From assembly GCA_028641055.1 (NCBI GenBank), contig CM054058.1, forward strand, positions 496,761,919 to 496,825,918: a DNA stretch of 64,000 nucleotides. Direction: 5' to 3'. Below the pieces are notes generated by a model. That model was not told the origin of the DNA. It saw only the letters and a list, made by a program, of their open reading frames with translations, and did not search any database. Made by a program: the position numbers and the translations under genes. Below are positions 19,333-30,800 of the stretch, one piece after another. Source of the DNA: Alopecurus myosuroides. Lineage: Eukaryota > Streptophyta > Magnoliopsida > Poales > Poaceae. How positions within the stretch are numbered: the first letter of the stretch is position 1; every line of letters starts with the position of its first letter.

Positions 19333-22300
19333 TCAGGTGGAGGAGGCAGTGTTGTCGGCGCTGGCGTTAGCTGCTGCATCTTCGGTGGTGGTCCTGGTTG
19401 CCTCTGCCTCCGAGTTGGTGGCAGTTGTCCTTGCGGGTTCTTCGTCGGCGCTGGCATGGGTGGCATCCGCCTCCGACTGGACGGTGGCGGACTCTTCCAT
19501 CTCGACATCGCGCTCGGTGGCTACCTGGTCAGAAGTAGCCGTGGCCACCGAGATAGGCCCTGGGGTTGAAGAAGAGCCAGAGGCTTGGCCAGGGGGGCGG
19601 ACCGTGTCGTCTAGAGCAGCTCCTGATGAGGTGCCGAATTCGAGTGCGGCGGTGTCGATGTGCTCGGTCTCCTCATCGCTACTCGCGACAGCGACATTCT
19701 TCCCCTTCCCGGCCTTGCTCCTGGGGGACTCGAAGAAACCCGACTCCAGATCAGAGTCTGTCTCCTCATCCTCTTCCTCGCCCTCCTCCACTTCGGTGTC
19801 GGGCTCGGGGAGGCCGTCAATGAAGACGTCCGTCTCAGCGCACTCCGCGACCTCGTATGCAATCAACTTGCGCGCGGCCACGCAGCTGGGGTCCATCTCC
19901 CACTTGGACTTCTCGCGTTTCCCACGGATGATTTCCATATTCAGATTCTCATACCATGAGGCGACGCAGAGGAGCATTAAGTCAGCACCTGCCCGAGCTC
20001 CCGAGGCGCGCCACTTCTTCAGCTCGGCCTTCACATTCTGCAGCTTCAGAGCAAGGCCATTAATCGTTGTCGGCGCGGAATCTTCGGGCCAGAACAGCTT
20101 GTGGAGCGCGAAGCCGACGCGCACCAGGTCGGTGCCCACGCTGGCTAGACGCTCGAAGTACCCTTTCAGCACTAGCAGGCTGTCCTCAATCTCGGCTCTG
20201 GTATCCGAGGCTTCGCCCTTCTCAAGGCGAACTGCTCGGGCCTTGGCCAAGGCTGGCGCGCTAGCGGACACGAGATGAGGGAAGATTGCTGCACAGAAGC
20301 AAGGGAGAAATTTAGTCCTAGAATCCGAAAAGAGACCAAACCGAGAAGAAAAGATGCAGAAATGAGGAAACTTACTGTGAAGCTCGCGGCGCAGCTGCTG
20401 CAACTGGACTTTCCACTCCTCCTCATTGGATATGTGCCTCTCTTGGACCTGGCGCAGAGTATTCATTTGAGCAAAGAGCCCAGCATTGGATTTCTTCAAT
20501 GTTTCGCACTCCAGCTCGAGGGCTTTGATCTTGGCATTGAAGGTTGTTTCAGCTTTGGCCTTCTCGGCGATAACTCGGTCCCTCTCGGCACCGAGGTCGA
20601 GAGCATCTTTGAGGGCTTTCTGCAGCTGGAGTTGCAGCTGCTCCATCTCTGTTGTGTGGTCTTTCACCAGCTCCACGGCCTGGTTGGACAATTGCTGCTG
20701 CACTTCTTCTGGTTTGACGCAGTCTTGGTGGGCTTCAACGAACAATTTATGATCTTCTGCGAAGAGCCAGACAAGGTTAGCAGAGAAGCAGAGAAGCAAA
20801 AGAAACAAGAGGCAAACCGAGTAAATGACAACTCACCTTCTAATCTTTTGATGGTGGCCTCGGCGTCCTCCACAAACGCACGGCATTTCTCGTGCTTCTC
20901 AGCTAAAGCCTTCAGGTTATCTGCAGAGTAGGAATGGTTAGCGCAAAAAAAAAAAAAGCAGAAGCGGGCGTAAACATAAAACGCAGTAACCCCGCAGCTA
21001 AAAGCATACCTTTTACTTCAGCCAGCTGCTGGGTGCTATCATTGGCATTCTTGCTCGCTGCCTCTGCAGCTGCCTTCTCCTTTTCCAGTGCAACAATTCG
21101 CCTCCTGGCGATAGCATGGTTCCAGAGGAGCACACGATACAAATTGGTACGTTTCAGAACGCTATCCTGAGAAGCGAGAAGGAAACAAGTTAGACAAGGA
21201 AGTAAAGATTCAACCCGAGTAGGAGGCTACTCGGAGAGTATCTGTCTACTCGGCCAGAATCTCGGGGACTGGGTGAGAGTAAGGGAAAATGAAGATGAGC
21301 AGGAGAGAAGAAAAGTTTAACTCGGAAAGAGCAAGTAAGAATTACCGCATAAGCCTGCTCGATGTCCTCGGCGTTCTTGCGGTGCAGGAACATCTTGGCA
21401 GCGAGAGTGGCAGTCTCGGTGGAGACAGTCATGGGCTTATAACCCAAATCCACTTTGTTCCACTCAACGCGCATGTGGTCGATTGCGCCCAACCCAAGGC
21501 CGTGCCAGTTGTCCGTGCGAGAACCTTGCTGTCCCACTTGGCGTCGATGAAGCCAATGGTGTCAAGTACCTGCTCAAGGCTCCGTGATGTTATCGCTGGA
21601 TCCTGGACTCCCCGAGAAGCAATAGTGACGGACTTGTTCTGGTTTGGAGCCGGGGGAGGGGAGTTCACAGCTACGGCTTTCCTTCCCTTCTGAAGGGCAA
21701 GTTGTTTATCCTGGGGAGAGAAGCCGATCTGGTTTTGTTGACTAACCTGCACCATGTAGTCCGGGAAGCAAGGCTGACCAGCAGCAGCAAGAGCGGCGGA
21801 GGTAGCAGTAGCAACCGGGCCGGACGCGCGAATAACCAACTGTCCAGTCGAGGTCGGAGGTGGCATCTGATCTCTGGCTTGTTTCTTCGCTTTCTCCTTC
21901 TCGGCTCGCTGCTTCTCGGATTCCTTGGCCTTCTTTCCTTCAGCCTTGGCCTTCGCCTTCTCGGCGGCCTCCTTCTGGGCAGTTCCCTTCTCGGCTTCTG
22001 CCTTCTCGGCAGCTTCTTTCTCGGCTGCCCTCTTCTCGACCTCCTCCCTCAAAGCATCAAGGGCTTGCTGCCTGGCAGGATCAGTTGGCGGCGCCAGGGG
22101 CGCGCTATCCGATGCGCCAATCGGCTGGACGCTACTCGGTGCGGCGCCCGTTGGCGCATCACTCAATGGGTAGGCATCTGCCATAGTGGCATCCATGGCG
22201 GTGTCGTCTTCTACCCGCTGCTCGGCAGCGGGGTTCACTTGGTCAGCAGCTCCTGTGTTCGGCTGCTCTTGTTCAGCTTCTGGCCGCTCAAGGGCGGTGT

Positions 22301-24283
22301 TGTCCTGCATCTCTTCGTCTTGAGTCTCCTCGGCAGTATTGGCTGGAGGAGAAGGGGGTCTTTCCTGATGTGCAGCAGTGTCCTGTGCTGCTGACTTCGC
22401 ACGGGACTGCTGCTCTGAATCTGCCCCTCGGGCATCGGTGCTCTGTGCATTGGCAGCCTCATCCTCGTCATCATCGAGGTTGATAAGCGGTGCTGCTGGC
22501 TTCTTAGCCTGGTCAGGCGCGAGAGCAGCGTTCGCGTCCATGGGAGGTCTGCGGAGAAAAAGGAATTCAGAAATTAGAAGAGGATTGGGGAAATAGTACG
22601 ATGCGAGAAGAAAGACAACAGAGAAGAAACTTACGCGCTGGTGGAGGCGAGCTTCCGCCTTGGTTTCTTCGCGACCGCCTTGGTCGCCTTCTTCTCGGCT
22701 GGCCTCTTCTTCTTGGCTGGAGGCTCTTGGGCGCCACTGCCAGTACGTTTGCGAGTGTCAGGAGCGGCAACGGACAGAGGCTTGACGACAAGGGCCGTAT
22801 CGCCCTTATTCTCATCTTCATCCTCACCATCATTCTCCTCGGCAACATCGTCTATGAATTCAAAGGAAAAGAGAAGCGGATCAGAAACAGAAAACGATGG
22901 ATTGGAACTTCTCGGAAACAAGCAGAATGAGTACGCAGTTACCTTCTGATTCGTCCTCAGGACAATCGCGGAGGGACGTTTCCGCGTGCTGCTTCTCCAT
23001 GGAGGGGGAACGTGGGAGGTTGATCTGGTCTACGTTCTCAAAGGAGGCCTTGTCGTCCTCCTCTCGGTCAGGAGACCAGTTGCCTTCAAAACATTCGCAG
23101 CTCTCTATAAGCTGGCGAGTGAGGACCTGGAGAGCGGAGAAGCGTCACAGGTTAGCCGAGTAGCAGGATGGTACTCTACTCGGATAGGCGTGCAAGCACA
23201 AAGCACACTAAGCCTAAGTACTTTTACCGAGTATTCTACCCGGAAAGGCGTGCAGGCACAAAGCACACTAAGCCTGAGCAATTCTACTAAGTATTCTACT
23301 CGGTACAGACTACGATTGCTAGTCGCGACGAGAACAGGAAGCTTTCTACTCGGAATCCATATATAGAAAGCAGGGAAAGAAGAACGTACCCGCGTAATCG
23401 GTTTGGTACGGCTGTATGGGATGAACCCATACTGCCAATGCTCGGCGAGGCTTGTCGTCAGGATGGCTCTGGCGTGCTCGGGGACGTCAGCGTTGTCGAG
23501 CTCGATGGTGGTCGTCCTGGTGCAGTCACGGGGGCCTCCCATGTAACACATCAGGTGGCAGCATTCCTGCAGAGGCAGGACGCGTCTCTGAATCCAGCAT
23601 GCCACATGATCATCACTCTTAAGGCCCTCGTCGATTAGAGCGCCGAGCCGCGCCTCAATCTCCTTCGCGTTGAGGTCGTTGAGGGGCTTCTCCTTCCAAT
23701 TCTTCTGGCTGGGAGCGCGGAGGCTCCAAGCGGGAAGGTTGATCCTGTCTGTTACCTGTCCTCCTTCGGTGGCGGGGATGTTCTTGACGTAGAGGAACAT
23801 CTTCTGCCCCATCCGGACAGACTCCAGCCCCTTGATACGGGGGTGATTGGTCCCCGACCGCTGCACCATCATGGCGCAGCCGGTGTCGGTTGCCCGTGGC
23901 ACCCCCGTGCCTTCCTTCTTCCCGGTGGTCTGCTGGCGGAGGTGGAAGTACCTGAGCTAGGTGTCCGTTGTCGGGTGGATGCCGAGGAAGGCCTCGCACA
24001 CCACGGCGTGGTAGGCGAGGAAGACGACGGCGTTGGGCGGTAGATGATGCATTTGAAGGCCGAAGTGGTCGAGGAAACGGCGGAGGAAGTCGGAGGCTGG
24101 CAGGCCGAAGCCGCGCTCGAAGTGCGCCATGAACACGACGCGCTCACCCTCCTCCGGCGCAGGCACGAGCTCGCCCCTGGATGGCCGACATTGAACACCA
24201 GGAGGAACCCTCCTAGTGTTCACAAGCCAGGCGCAATCCTCGGCGGTGACGATTGAACCGGCCCAGCCAGCGCGAGCGGCCAT
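19333..24283 (-). pseudogene. antisense additional gene of element C, eight exons, two disabling mutations
   Basis: Modelled exons on the minus strand: 24283-23390, 23126-22943, 22851-22635, 22548-21346, about 21166-21010, 20920-20837, 20756-20376, 20288-19333. All introns are GT-AG, and splice phases match those in D and E. Exon 1 encodes a PF04195-type 'putative gypsy type transposon' domain (WLVNTRRVPPG, FGLPASDF, AYHAVVCEAFLG). Exons 2-4 encode acidic and Lys/Ala-rich low-complexity sequence. Exons 5-7 encode a long coiled coil, and exon 8 a conserved helical block (KKWRASGARAGADLMLL) followed by an acidic tail. Breaks: a TGG-to-TAG stop at 23957-23959 in exon 1 and a one-base deletion near 21525 in exon 4. 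Additional antisense ORFs are established for Tat-lineage elements (for example Grande). Function is unknown. Confidence 0.8.
23127..23389 (-). repeat. minisatellite-like intron 1 of antisense gene (element C)
   Basis: The intron contains repeated blocks with AGGCGTGCAAGCACAAAGCA followed by a CTACTCGG-type motif, about 60 bases per unit. The same repeat, with different copy number, fills intron 1 in D (28721-29032) and E (48373-48682). Confidence 0.75.
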
Positions 24284-24430
24284 GGCAGAGTGTGTGCGGA
24301 TGGTGGAAAACGAGAAGGATTTGGTCGAGTGGATTGAGTTCGCGGCGGCGCAAGAGATTGCGCGGCGGCGGAGAAGAACAGAGAAAAGGAAAAGTGCGAG
24401 GAAGGGGAAAAGGAAGTTACCGGAGGGGGG

Positions 24431-24440
24431 TATTTATACC
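24431..24440 (-). promoter_or_regulatory. TATA box of the antisense gene (element C)
   Basis: On the minus strand it reads GGTATAAATA and is followed by CCCCC, about 150 bp upstream of the exon 1 ATG. D (27628-27636) and E (47314-47321) have TATA-type boxes at the same place followed by the same CCCCCTCGGTAACTCC context. This supports a promoter separate from the LTR. Confidence 0.7.
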
Positions 24441-24940
24441 CTCGCCTCAGGCTACCGTTACTATCGGGGAAGTGGGATCGATCGTGGCGTGTGGTGGGAT
24501 CTGTGGCCGGCTGGAAACGCACACAAGCGCGGGATGCGCGCGTAACGGCCGCAATTGATCCCACCACCAGATCGTGGCCTATTATTACTCTTGATGTGAC
24601 GTGACGCGTGGTGGGCCCACTGCCTGGAAACCAGGCGCGTGGCACATCGTGCCCCGGGCAACGAGACGATGGGGGCGTGGATGCCTGACACGTGTTCAGT
24701 CGCCGCACGAAGGGCTGGATCGTGCTCTGCGCCGCAAGGGCTCAATTCAAGAAAATTCTCTAAGTCTTTTTACTCGGTTACAGAGTAGAAAGCAAGTGCT
24801 ACTCAGAAGACATGAGACACAAGATACTTTTCAGGGTAATACTCAGAGGTCTTTTACTCGGCATCTTGAGGTTCAAGGGCTATGAGGCAAAGATTGGTTT
24901 TAAGCTGGCAGAGCCTAGTGAACGAATTCGCAAGACTCAA

Positions 24941-24957
24941 CCAGCTTCGGGGACTGC
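24941..24957 (+). other. polypurine-tract region of element C
   Basis: CCAGCTTCGGGGACTGC lies directly before the 3' LTR. The purine run CGGGGA is short. D and E have the matching minus-strand sequence (CCAGCTTCGGGGACTAA) at 27116-27132 and 46797-46813. Confidence 0.75.
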
Positions 24958-25823
24958 TGTCGGGGGGTTACCCCCGAGTAGGGTAAAGGCAAGTGGTAAA
25001 AGCAGCTAACAGAAGAGAGGTTTGGTCGAGTAGCCGACTACCCGGTACCCGCTACCCGGCAGACTGCTACTCGGTCTCACCTCAAGATGACCAGAAGGAG
25101 ACATCAATCAAGCTCTGTCCTTTCGAGTAGAGGAGTTGGCCCGAGTACAATTGGCGGGAACCTACTCGGGCCAGAAAGTCAAAGGAGCCGTTCTGACACA
25201 GGATCCCGCGTATCCTGGGTCCGTACTTGGCAGCATTCGAACTACTGTTCATCTGGGACCGGCCTGCCTGACAGTGACAGCATGGAAGCAGGCCGTGGCA
25301 GGATAAGGGGGGCCTACTCTGTGCTTAGGTACAGTGATACCAGTCTGTCCCCTAGTTTTGCCCAACGACTTTCCAGATGAAGCCAAGGTTAGGAACCAAA
25401 GCTGTCAGCGGGAACCCGGAAGAAGGACGATGTGCGCACTATGTCGACACTTGTCCATGTTTGGACGTATCCGGCTGGGCACCATGTATATAAGGTGCCC
25501 CGCCGCCTCCTGCGTGAGGCATCGCGTACTGGAAACCCTAAGTTCTTGACCTAGTTCTTCATCTAGAGGAGAGTGGCTACTCGGTAGCTAGAACCTTGTA
25601 CTGTGGCTACTCGGAGAGATACCAAAATACACAAAGAAAGGCAGGAGTAGGGGTTTTACCTCCTCACGAGGGCCCTGAACCTGGGTAGATCGTGTTGTTT
25701 GCAGTGTTTACTTTGTACCTCACGCGGCTACTCGTCGCGTGATCCCTCCCCGAGCACCTCCAGCGTCCTTCGTCCCCACATCTTTAGCCATCCCATGGCA
25801 TCTGCCATGACACCACCACGACA
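24958..25823 (+). repeat. 3' LTR of element C (866 bp)
   Basis: Same length as the 5' LTR with three substitutions and no indel found. It is followed by TSD ACTTG, and then element A resumes with GCTCAACAAAAAC. Confidence 0.95.
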
Positions 25824-25828
25824 ACTTG

Positions 25829-26006
25829 GCTCAACAAAAACACAAAAGAAAAGATACAACAGGGTTGCTAAGGGAATAGAAAACACCCAGGTGCAAAGCA
25901 CACCAAAGAAAACAAAGAAAAACTGAATGAAAGCAGAGAAATAAAACGGGTTGTCTCCCGGTAGCGCTTTTCTTTAACGCCTTTCAGCTGGGCATAAAAG
26001 ATCAAC
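25829..26006 (-). other. element A sequence 3' of its gag-like gene
   Basis: Non-coding. It contains AAAGCGCTACCGGGAGACAA (minus strand), and B has a related block at about 2545-2575. This is the stretch between the gag stop and the C insertion. Confidence 0.7.
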
Positions 26007-26258
26007 TCAAGTATTTTCAAGTGAAGAGGAATCAATAACTTCCTCTAACCCATTATTTGCAGCAATAGGTACTCCATATGTTTCTGAAGATTCAACATGG
26101 AGGTCACTTTTAGTTTCATTAATTGTTTTAGCAATTTTCAGCACAAATTGAGATTTGGGTTTAGTTCTCTTGGGAACATACATGAATCTTTGCTCCTTTC
26201 CCACAAAGGCTTTCTCCTTCTTGAAATTAAGAGATGAAAAAGTTGAGCTTAAGGTTCC
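26007..26258 (-). pseudogene. C-terminal part of element A gag-like gene
   Basis: Minus-strand frame, ending at TGA 26007-26009, with MYVPKRTKPKSQFVLKIAK and YGVPIAANNGLEEVIDSSS. I recognise this as the usual C-terminus of the short gag-like protein in Triticeae pol-less Athila-like elements. Element D separates it from the next upstream piece at 45045; the last five bases here (GTTCC) are the D target duplication. Confidence 0.7.
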
Positions 26259-27115
26259 TGTCGTGGTGGTGTCACGGCAGATGCCATAGGATGGCTAAAG
26301 ATGTGGGGACGATGGATGCTGGAGGTGCTCGGGGAGGGATCACGCAGCGAGTAGCCGCGGGTGGGATGAACCAATCACTGCAGAAAACAAGATTTACCCA
26401 GGTTCAAGGCCCTCGTGTGGAGGTAAAACCCCTACTCCTGCCTTTCTCTCTTTATATTTGTGTCTCACCGAGTAGCCACAGTACAGTTTGGCCTACAGCC
26501 GGGTAGCCACCCTTCTCTCTAAGCAACGAGTAAGCTAGGTGTTCTCTCTAAAGACGCGACCCTCACACAGGAGGAGGCAGGGCACCTTATATACTGGTGC
26601 CCAGCCGGATACAACCAAAGGGGGAAAAATACAAACAGATGTCGACATAGTGTGCACACTGCACACTTCCAGCTTCCCGCTGACACCTTTGGCTTCTTGG
26701 TTTGTCTGGTGTGGAAAGTCGTTGTGCAAAACCAAGAAGCTGATCTGTTATCACTGCCACCATCAGAGGGTAGGCCCCCCTAACATGCGACGCCCTGCTG
26801 ACACCCTGGCGCGGATAAGCACGCGCTCTACAAATGAACAGTGCTCCAGTACGGACCCAGGATACGCGGGATCCTGTGTCAGAACGACTCCTTTGACTTC
26901 TGGCCCGAGTAGGAAACCGCCATTTCTACTCGGACCACTTCCTCTACTCGGAGGAGAATAACTTCCTTGATTCTTTCTCCTGGCCATCAGTGCGTACGGC
27001 CGAATAGCAGTCGACCGGGTAGCGAGTACCGCGTAGCCAGTTACTCTGCCAAACGTCTCTTCTGATCTTGCCCTTAGCACTTGCCCTTACCCTACTAGGG
27101 GGTAACCCCCCAACA
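26259..27115 (-). repeat. 3' LTR of element D (857 bp)
   Basis: In plus orientation it runs from TGTCGTGGTGG to CCCCCCAACA. The minus-strand TATA box is at 26587-26593. This copy keeps the ATG that starts gag in C and E, whereas the 5' LTR of the same element has lost it. Confidence 0.93.
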
Positions 27116-27132
27116 TTAGTCCCCGAAGCTGG
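27116..27132 (-). other. polypurine-tract region of element D
   Basis: On the minus strand CCAGCTTCGGGGACTAA abuts the 3' LTR, as in E. Confidence 0.7.
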
Positions 27133-27627
27133 TAGAGTCCTGCGAACTTGTTCACTGGGCCCTGCCATCTTAAAAACCAATCTTGTCTTTGAACCTTGTG
27201 ATGCTGAGTAAAACCTCCGAGTAGCCCTCAATTCTGGCTCGAGTCTCTCCTCTTCCGAATAGGGCCAATTCTCTTCTCTGTCGCCGAGTAAAATGACTTT
27301 GTGGAATTTTGAACAGAATCTCTGCGTGGCAGAGCAAATCCACCTTTCCGCACTTCAACTGGGCACGTGTCACGTTCTCGCACCCCCGACGCCTCGGTGC
27401 CCGGGATATGACAGGCCACGCGCCCATCATCGAGACCTGGGCCCACCGGCCCGTTAGGTCCCATCAAGTGCAGTTATTACCCATGATCTCGTCGTGGGAT
27501 CAATTGCGGCCGTTACGCGCGCCACCTGCGCTGTGTGCGTTTCTAACCGGCCCACGCCTCACGTCGCACGATCTCTGTGCATAACTGATCCCACTAACTC
27601 CGCATGTAACGGCACTCCGAGGGGAGG

Positions 27628-27636
27628 GATAAATAC
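27628..27636 (+). promoter_or_regulatory. TATA box of the antisense gene (element D)
   Basis: GATAAATAC followed by CCCCTCGG, about 180 bp upstream of the ATG at 27812. The first T of the consensus TATAAATA is changed to GATAAATA when compared with E. Confidence 0.6.
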
Positions 27637-27811
27637 CCCCTCGGTAACTCCTCTTTCCCCTTCCTGGTCTCATTCACTTCCTGCCTCTTCGCATCTCCGC
27701 CACAGAGCGCTCCGCCGCCACGCATCTCGCCGCGCCGCTGCTCCCTGCGACGCCGGAAGGCTAGCAATTTCCACCAAGTTTCCACGAATCTCCACCAAAT
27801 CTCTCTTCTCG

Positions 27812-30800
27812 ATGGCCCGCGATGATGATGCCCGCGCCGGATGGGCTGGATCCGAGGTTACGCTGGAGGATTGCCAGTGGCTGGTAAACACCCGCCGCGT
27901 TCCTCCCGGCGTGCGCTGCCGGCAACCGGACGGCGAGCTCGTTCCCGCACCGGAAGCGGACGAGTTCGTAGTCTTCCTCGCTCACTTCAAGCGAGGATTC
28001 GGGCTACCCGTCTCCGACTTCTTCCGGTCTTTCCTCAACCACTTCGGGCTCCAACCGCACCACCTACCCCCCAACGCGATGGTGATGCTCGCATACCACG
28101 CCGTGGTGTGCGAGGCGTTCTTGGGTGTGCGCCCCACGGTGCACACCTGGGCGCGCTAGTTCTATTTCCGGAAGCAGAGCGTCCCCAAGCCTGGAAGCAC
28201 CGAGAGCTCCCGCGCCATGACGAAGACCGGGAGCGCGATGATGCTGCAGCGCAGCTCCACCTACCACCCGCGCATCAAGGGGCTTGATTCGGTGCGCAAG
28301 TGGCAGCGGTCTTTCTTCTACGTGAAGAATGTTCCTGATGAAGAAGGAGCGCCAATCGTGGACCGCATCAATCTCCCCAAGTGGACGAACACGGCGCCCA
28401 CTCAGGAGAATTGGGGGTACAAGCCACCGCTGCAAGGCGACATCTCCCAGATCAACAAGCGCCTCGCCGAGTTGATGGAGCTGGGGCTCAAGAGCGACGA
28501 TCCTATCGCTTGCTGGAGTTCTCGGCGAGTGCTCCCGCTGCAGCGCCGTACGCATCTCATGTGCTACATGCGAGGCAACAGAGACTGCACCAGGACCACC
28601 ACATTCGAGTTGAGCAACGCGGAGGTGGCCGTCTGGGCGCGCTCCATCATGAGCTCCGGCCTCGGCGACAACTGGCAATACGGCTTTGTGCCGTATAAAC
28701 GTGCGAAGCCAATCGAACAGGTTAGCACTTTATGCTTTATCTTTGCATCGCGATACCGAGTAGGTGGCTTTCCAGCTTACCGCGCTTAGTCTTTGCATGC
28801 TGCGCCGAGTAGAAACACTTACTAGTATCTCCTAGGCTTTATGTGCTTCGTGTCTGCACGCCATGCCGAGTAGAGCACTTGCTAGTATCCGCTAGGCTTT
28901 ATGTGCTTTGTGTTTGCACGCCATGTCGAGTAAAGCCCCTTAGCCAAATATGCTTTGTATTTGCATCCCGTACCGGGTAGGATCCCTTGGCCTTCTGCTC
29001 AACTAACTCGTATTGTCTGCCTTCCTTTCCAGCACATCGACCGCCAGCTCGATGAAAACGAGGATCACTTTGAGGACAATTGGAGCGAAGACCGAAAGGA
29101 AGACGACGAGACTGCCCATGATACCCAGGATACCCTCTGTATCCCTCACGCCGAACATCCGGGTAAGCATCACGTTGATGCGTCCATTCGGGATTGGTCT
29201 GAGGACGATGAAGAAGGTGACTGAGCTCGCTTCTGTAGTTGCGGGTAGCGCAATCTAACTTTTCTTTCCGCTTCTCAACCGTCACTTCTCTTCTATTCTG
29301 CAGACGACACCGATGCGGATGAGGAGGATGAGGACGTCCTCGACGTCGATCCGGTTGCGGTGGCTGCTCCTAGCACTCGTAAGAGGGCGGGTAGCAGTGC
29401 CCAAGAACCAGCTGCCAAGAAAGCCAAGAAGCCTGAGAAGGTGAAGAAGGTTTCCACCCGACGGCCACTCCCTTCCCGCAAAGGGTAAGTAGATTTGATC
29501 TAATTTACATCTTGTTATTGCTTCTTGGTGTTCTTCTTCCCCTTCTTCTTTTCTGAACTTCTTTTTCTCTTCAGCGATCCTTTGAACGCTGATGCTGCTG
29601 CGGCTCCCGCCGCCTCCAAGAAAAGATCAGCTATTGACCTCGATTCGCTCATTGATCTTGATGAGGACGAGGATGAGCCAGCCGCACGGGATAGGACGCG
29701 TGCACCCTCTCCCGTGAAGGAAGACGGAGAAGGCACCAACGCCAAGGACACGGGCGCTGGTGTCCAAGACATGGACCAGGAGCAGCAGGCCCGCGCAGAA
29801 CCAAATGCGCAGGGTGCTACTAAAGATGAGCCCCCCTCTTCTCCTCCAGCTGCCACAGCTGGGGAGAACACTGAACAAGACGCCGAGTACCAAGACCGTG
29901 CCGCCCTTGAGCGGCAGGAAGTGAACCAGGAGCAGCCGGAAGCTGAGGCTGCTGTCCAAGATGACCCCGCGGCCCAGCCGCGGGTAGAAGTAACAGAAGA
30001 TGTACTGCAAGATCCCACTGCCGAGCAGCGGGTTGAGACGATCGCGGTGGAGCAGAACCCGCAGAGCCAAGCGCAGCCGGATGCTGCGCCGGGTAGCCAG
30101 CCTCCTGTGCCGCCTACCCAGCGGGCTGCTCCTCCCACTGCACCAAGCTCTCCGCAGCCCGCGAAGAAGACCAAGACTGCACCGAGCCCTCCAGCCAAAC
30201 AGATCACCAAGAAGGCAGATGCCGATGGCAAGAAGGCCATCCAATCTGATGCTCCAGTCCGCAAGAACCCATCGCGCAATGCTGCGCTCGATGCTGCCAA
30301 GATGCTGCCACCGAAACTACCCGTGAAGCCTGCCGCGAAGACTGGGAAGCTCACCATTGGCGCTTCTGGCAACTCTGCAGGCGCAGCCGCGGGATCAAGC
30401 GCTCAAGACTCGCCTAGCTATCTTCCCTACATGGTGCAGATGGGCAAGCAATATGGCATCAATCTGTACAAAACCGAGCAGCGGCTTGCCATTACGAAGG
30501 GCAAGCAGGCCACGGCGGTGGACTCCAAGTTGCCGAGTAAGAATAAGGCCCTTTCGATCTACTCGCGCGAGGTCCAAGAGACCGAGGTGGTGTCCGAGGG
30601 GCTCGAGCAGATGACCAACCGGGTAGGCTTCATAGAAGCTGAGTGGAATAGCGAGGTCCTTGGCAACAAGACCTGGAATGGCCTGGCCTTGGGCCCGCTG
30701 GACCACTGGCGCACTGATTGGAACAAGGCGGACATGGGCTACAATCCCATGACCATCTCGTCCACCACCAGCACGCTGGCCGCGAAGATGTATGTCCACC

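Larger units (their letters stand above)
10751..25823 (+). mobile_element. Element C: young Tat/Retand-type Gypsy retrotransposon (15,073 bp)
   Basis: Two 866 bp LTRs (10751-11616 and 24958-25823) differ at only three positions that I could find. TSD ACTTG lies at 10746-10750 and 25824-25828. Order: LTR, PBS, gag-protease, pol, 670 bp spacer, antisense eight-exon gene, PPT, LTR. At the commonly used grass rate of 1.3e-8 per site per year the three differences correspond to about 0.13 million years. gag and pol frames are each open, but pol is out of frame with gag by a one-base deletion, and the antisense gene is broken. It shares structure and sequence with D and E but has a distinguishable LTR. 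Confidence 0.95.

Noticed and set aside
19337..20278. 313-codon plus frame opposite the antisense gene of C
   Set aside because: Mirror of exon 8; Ser/Ala-rich composition and no counterpart maintained in D or E.
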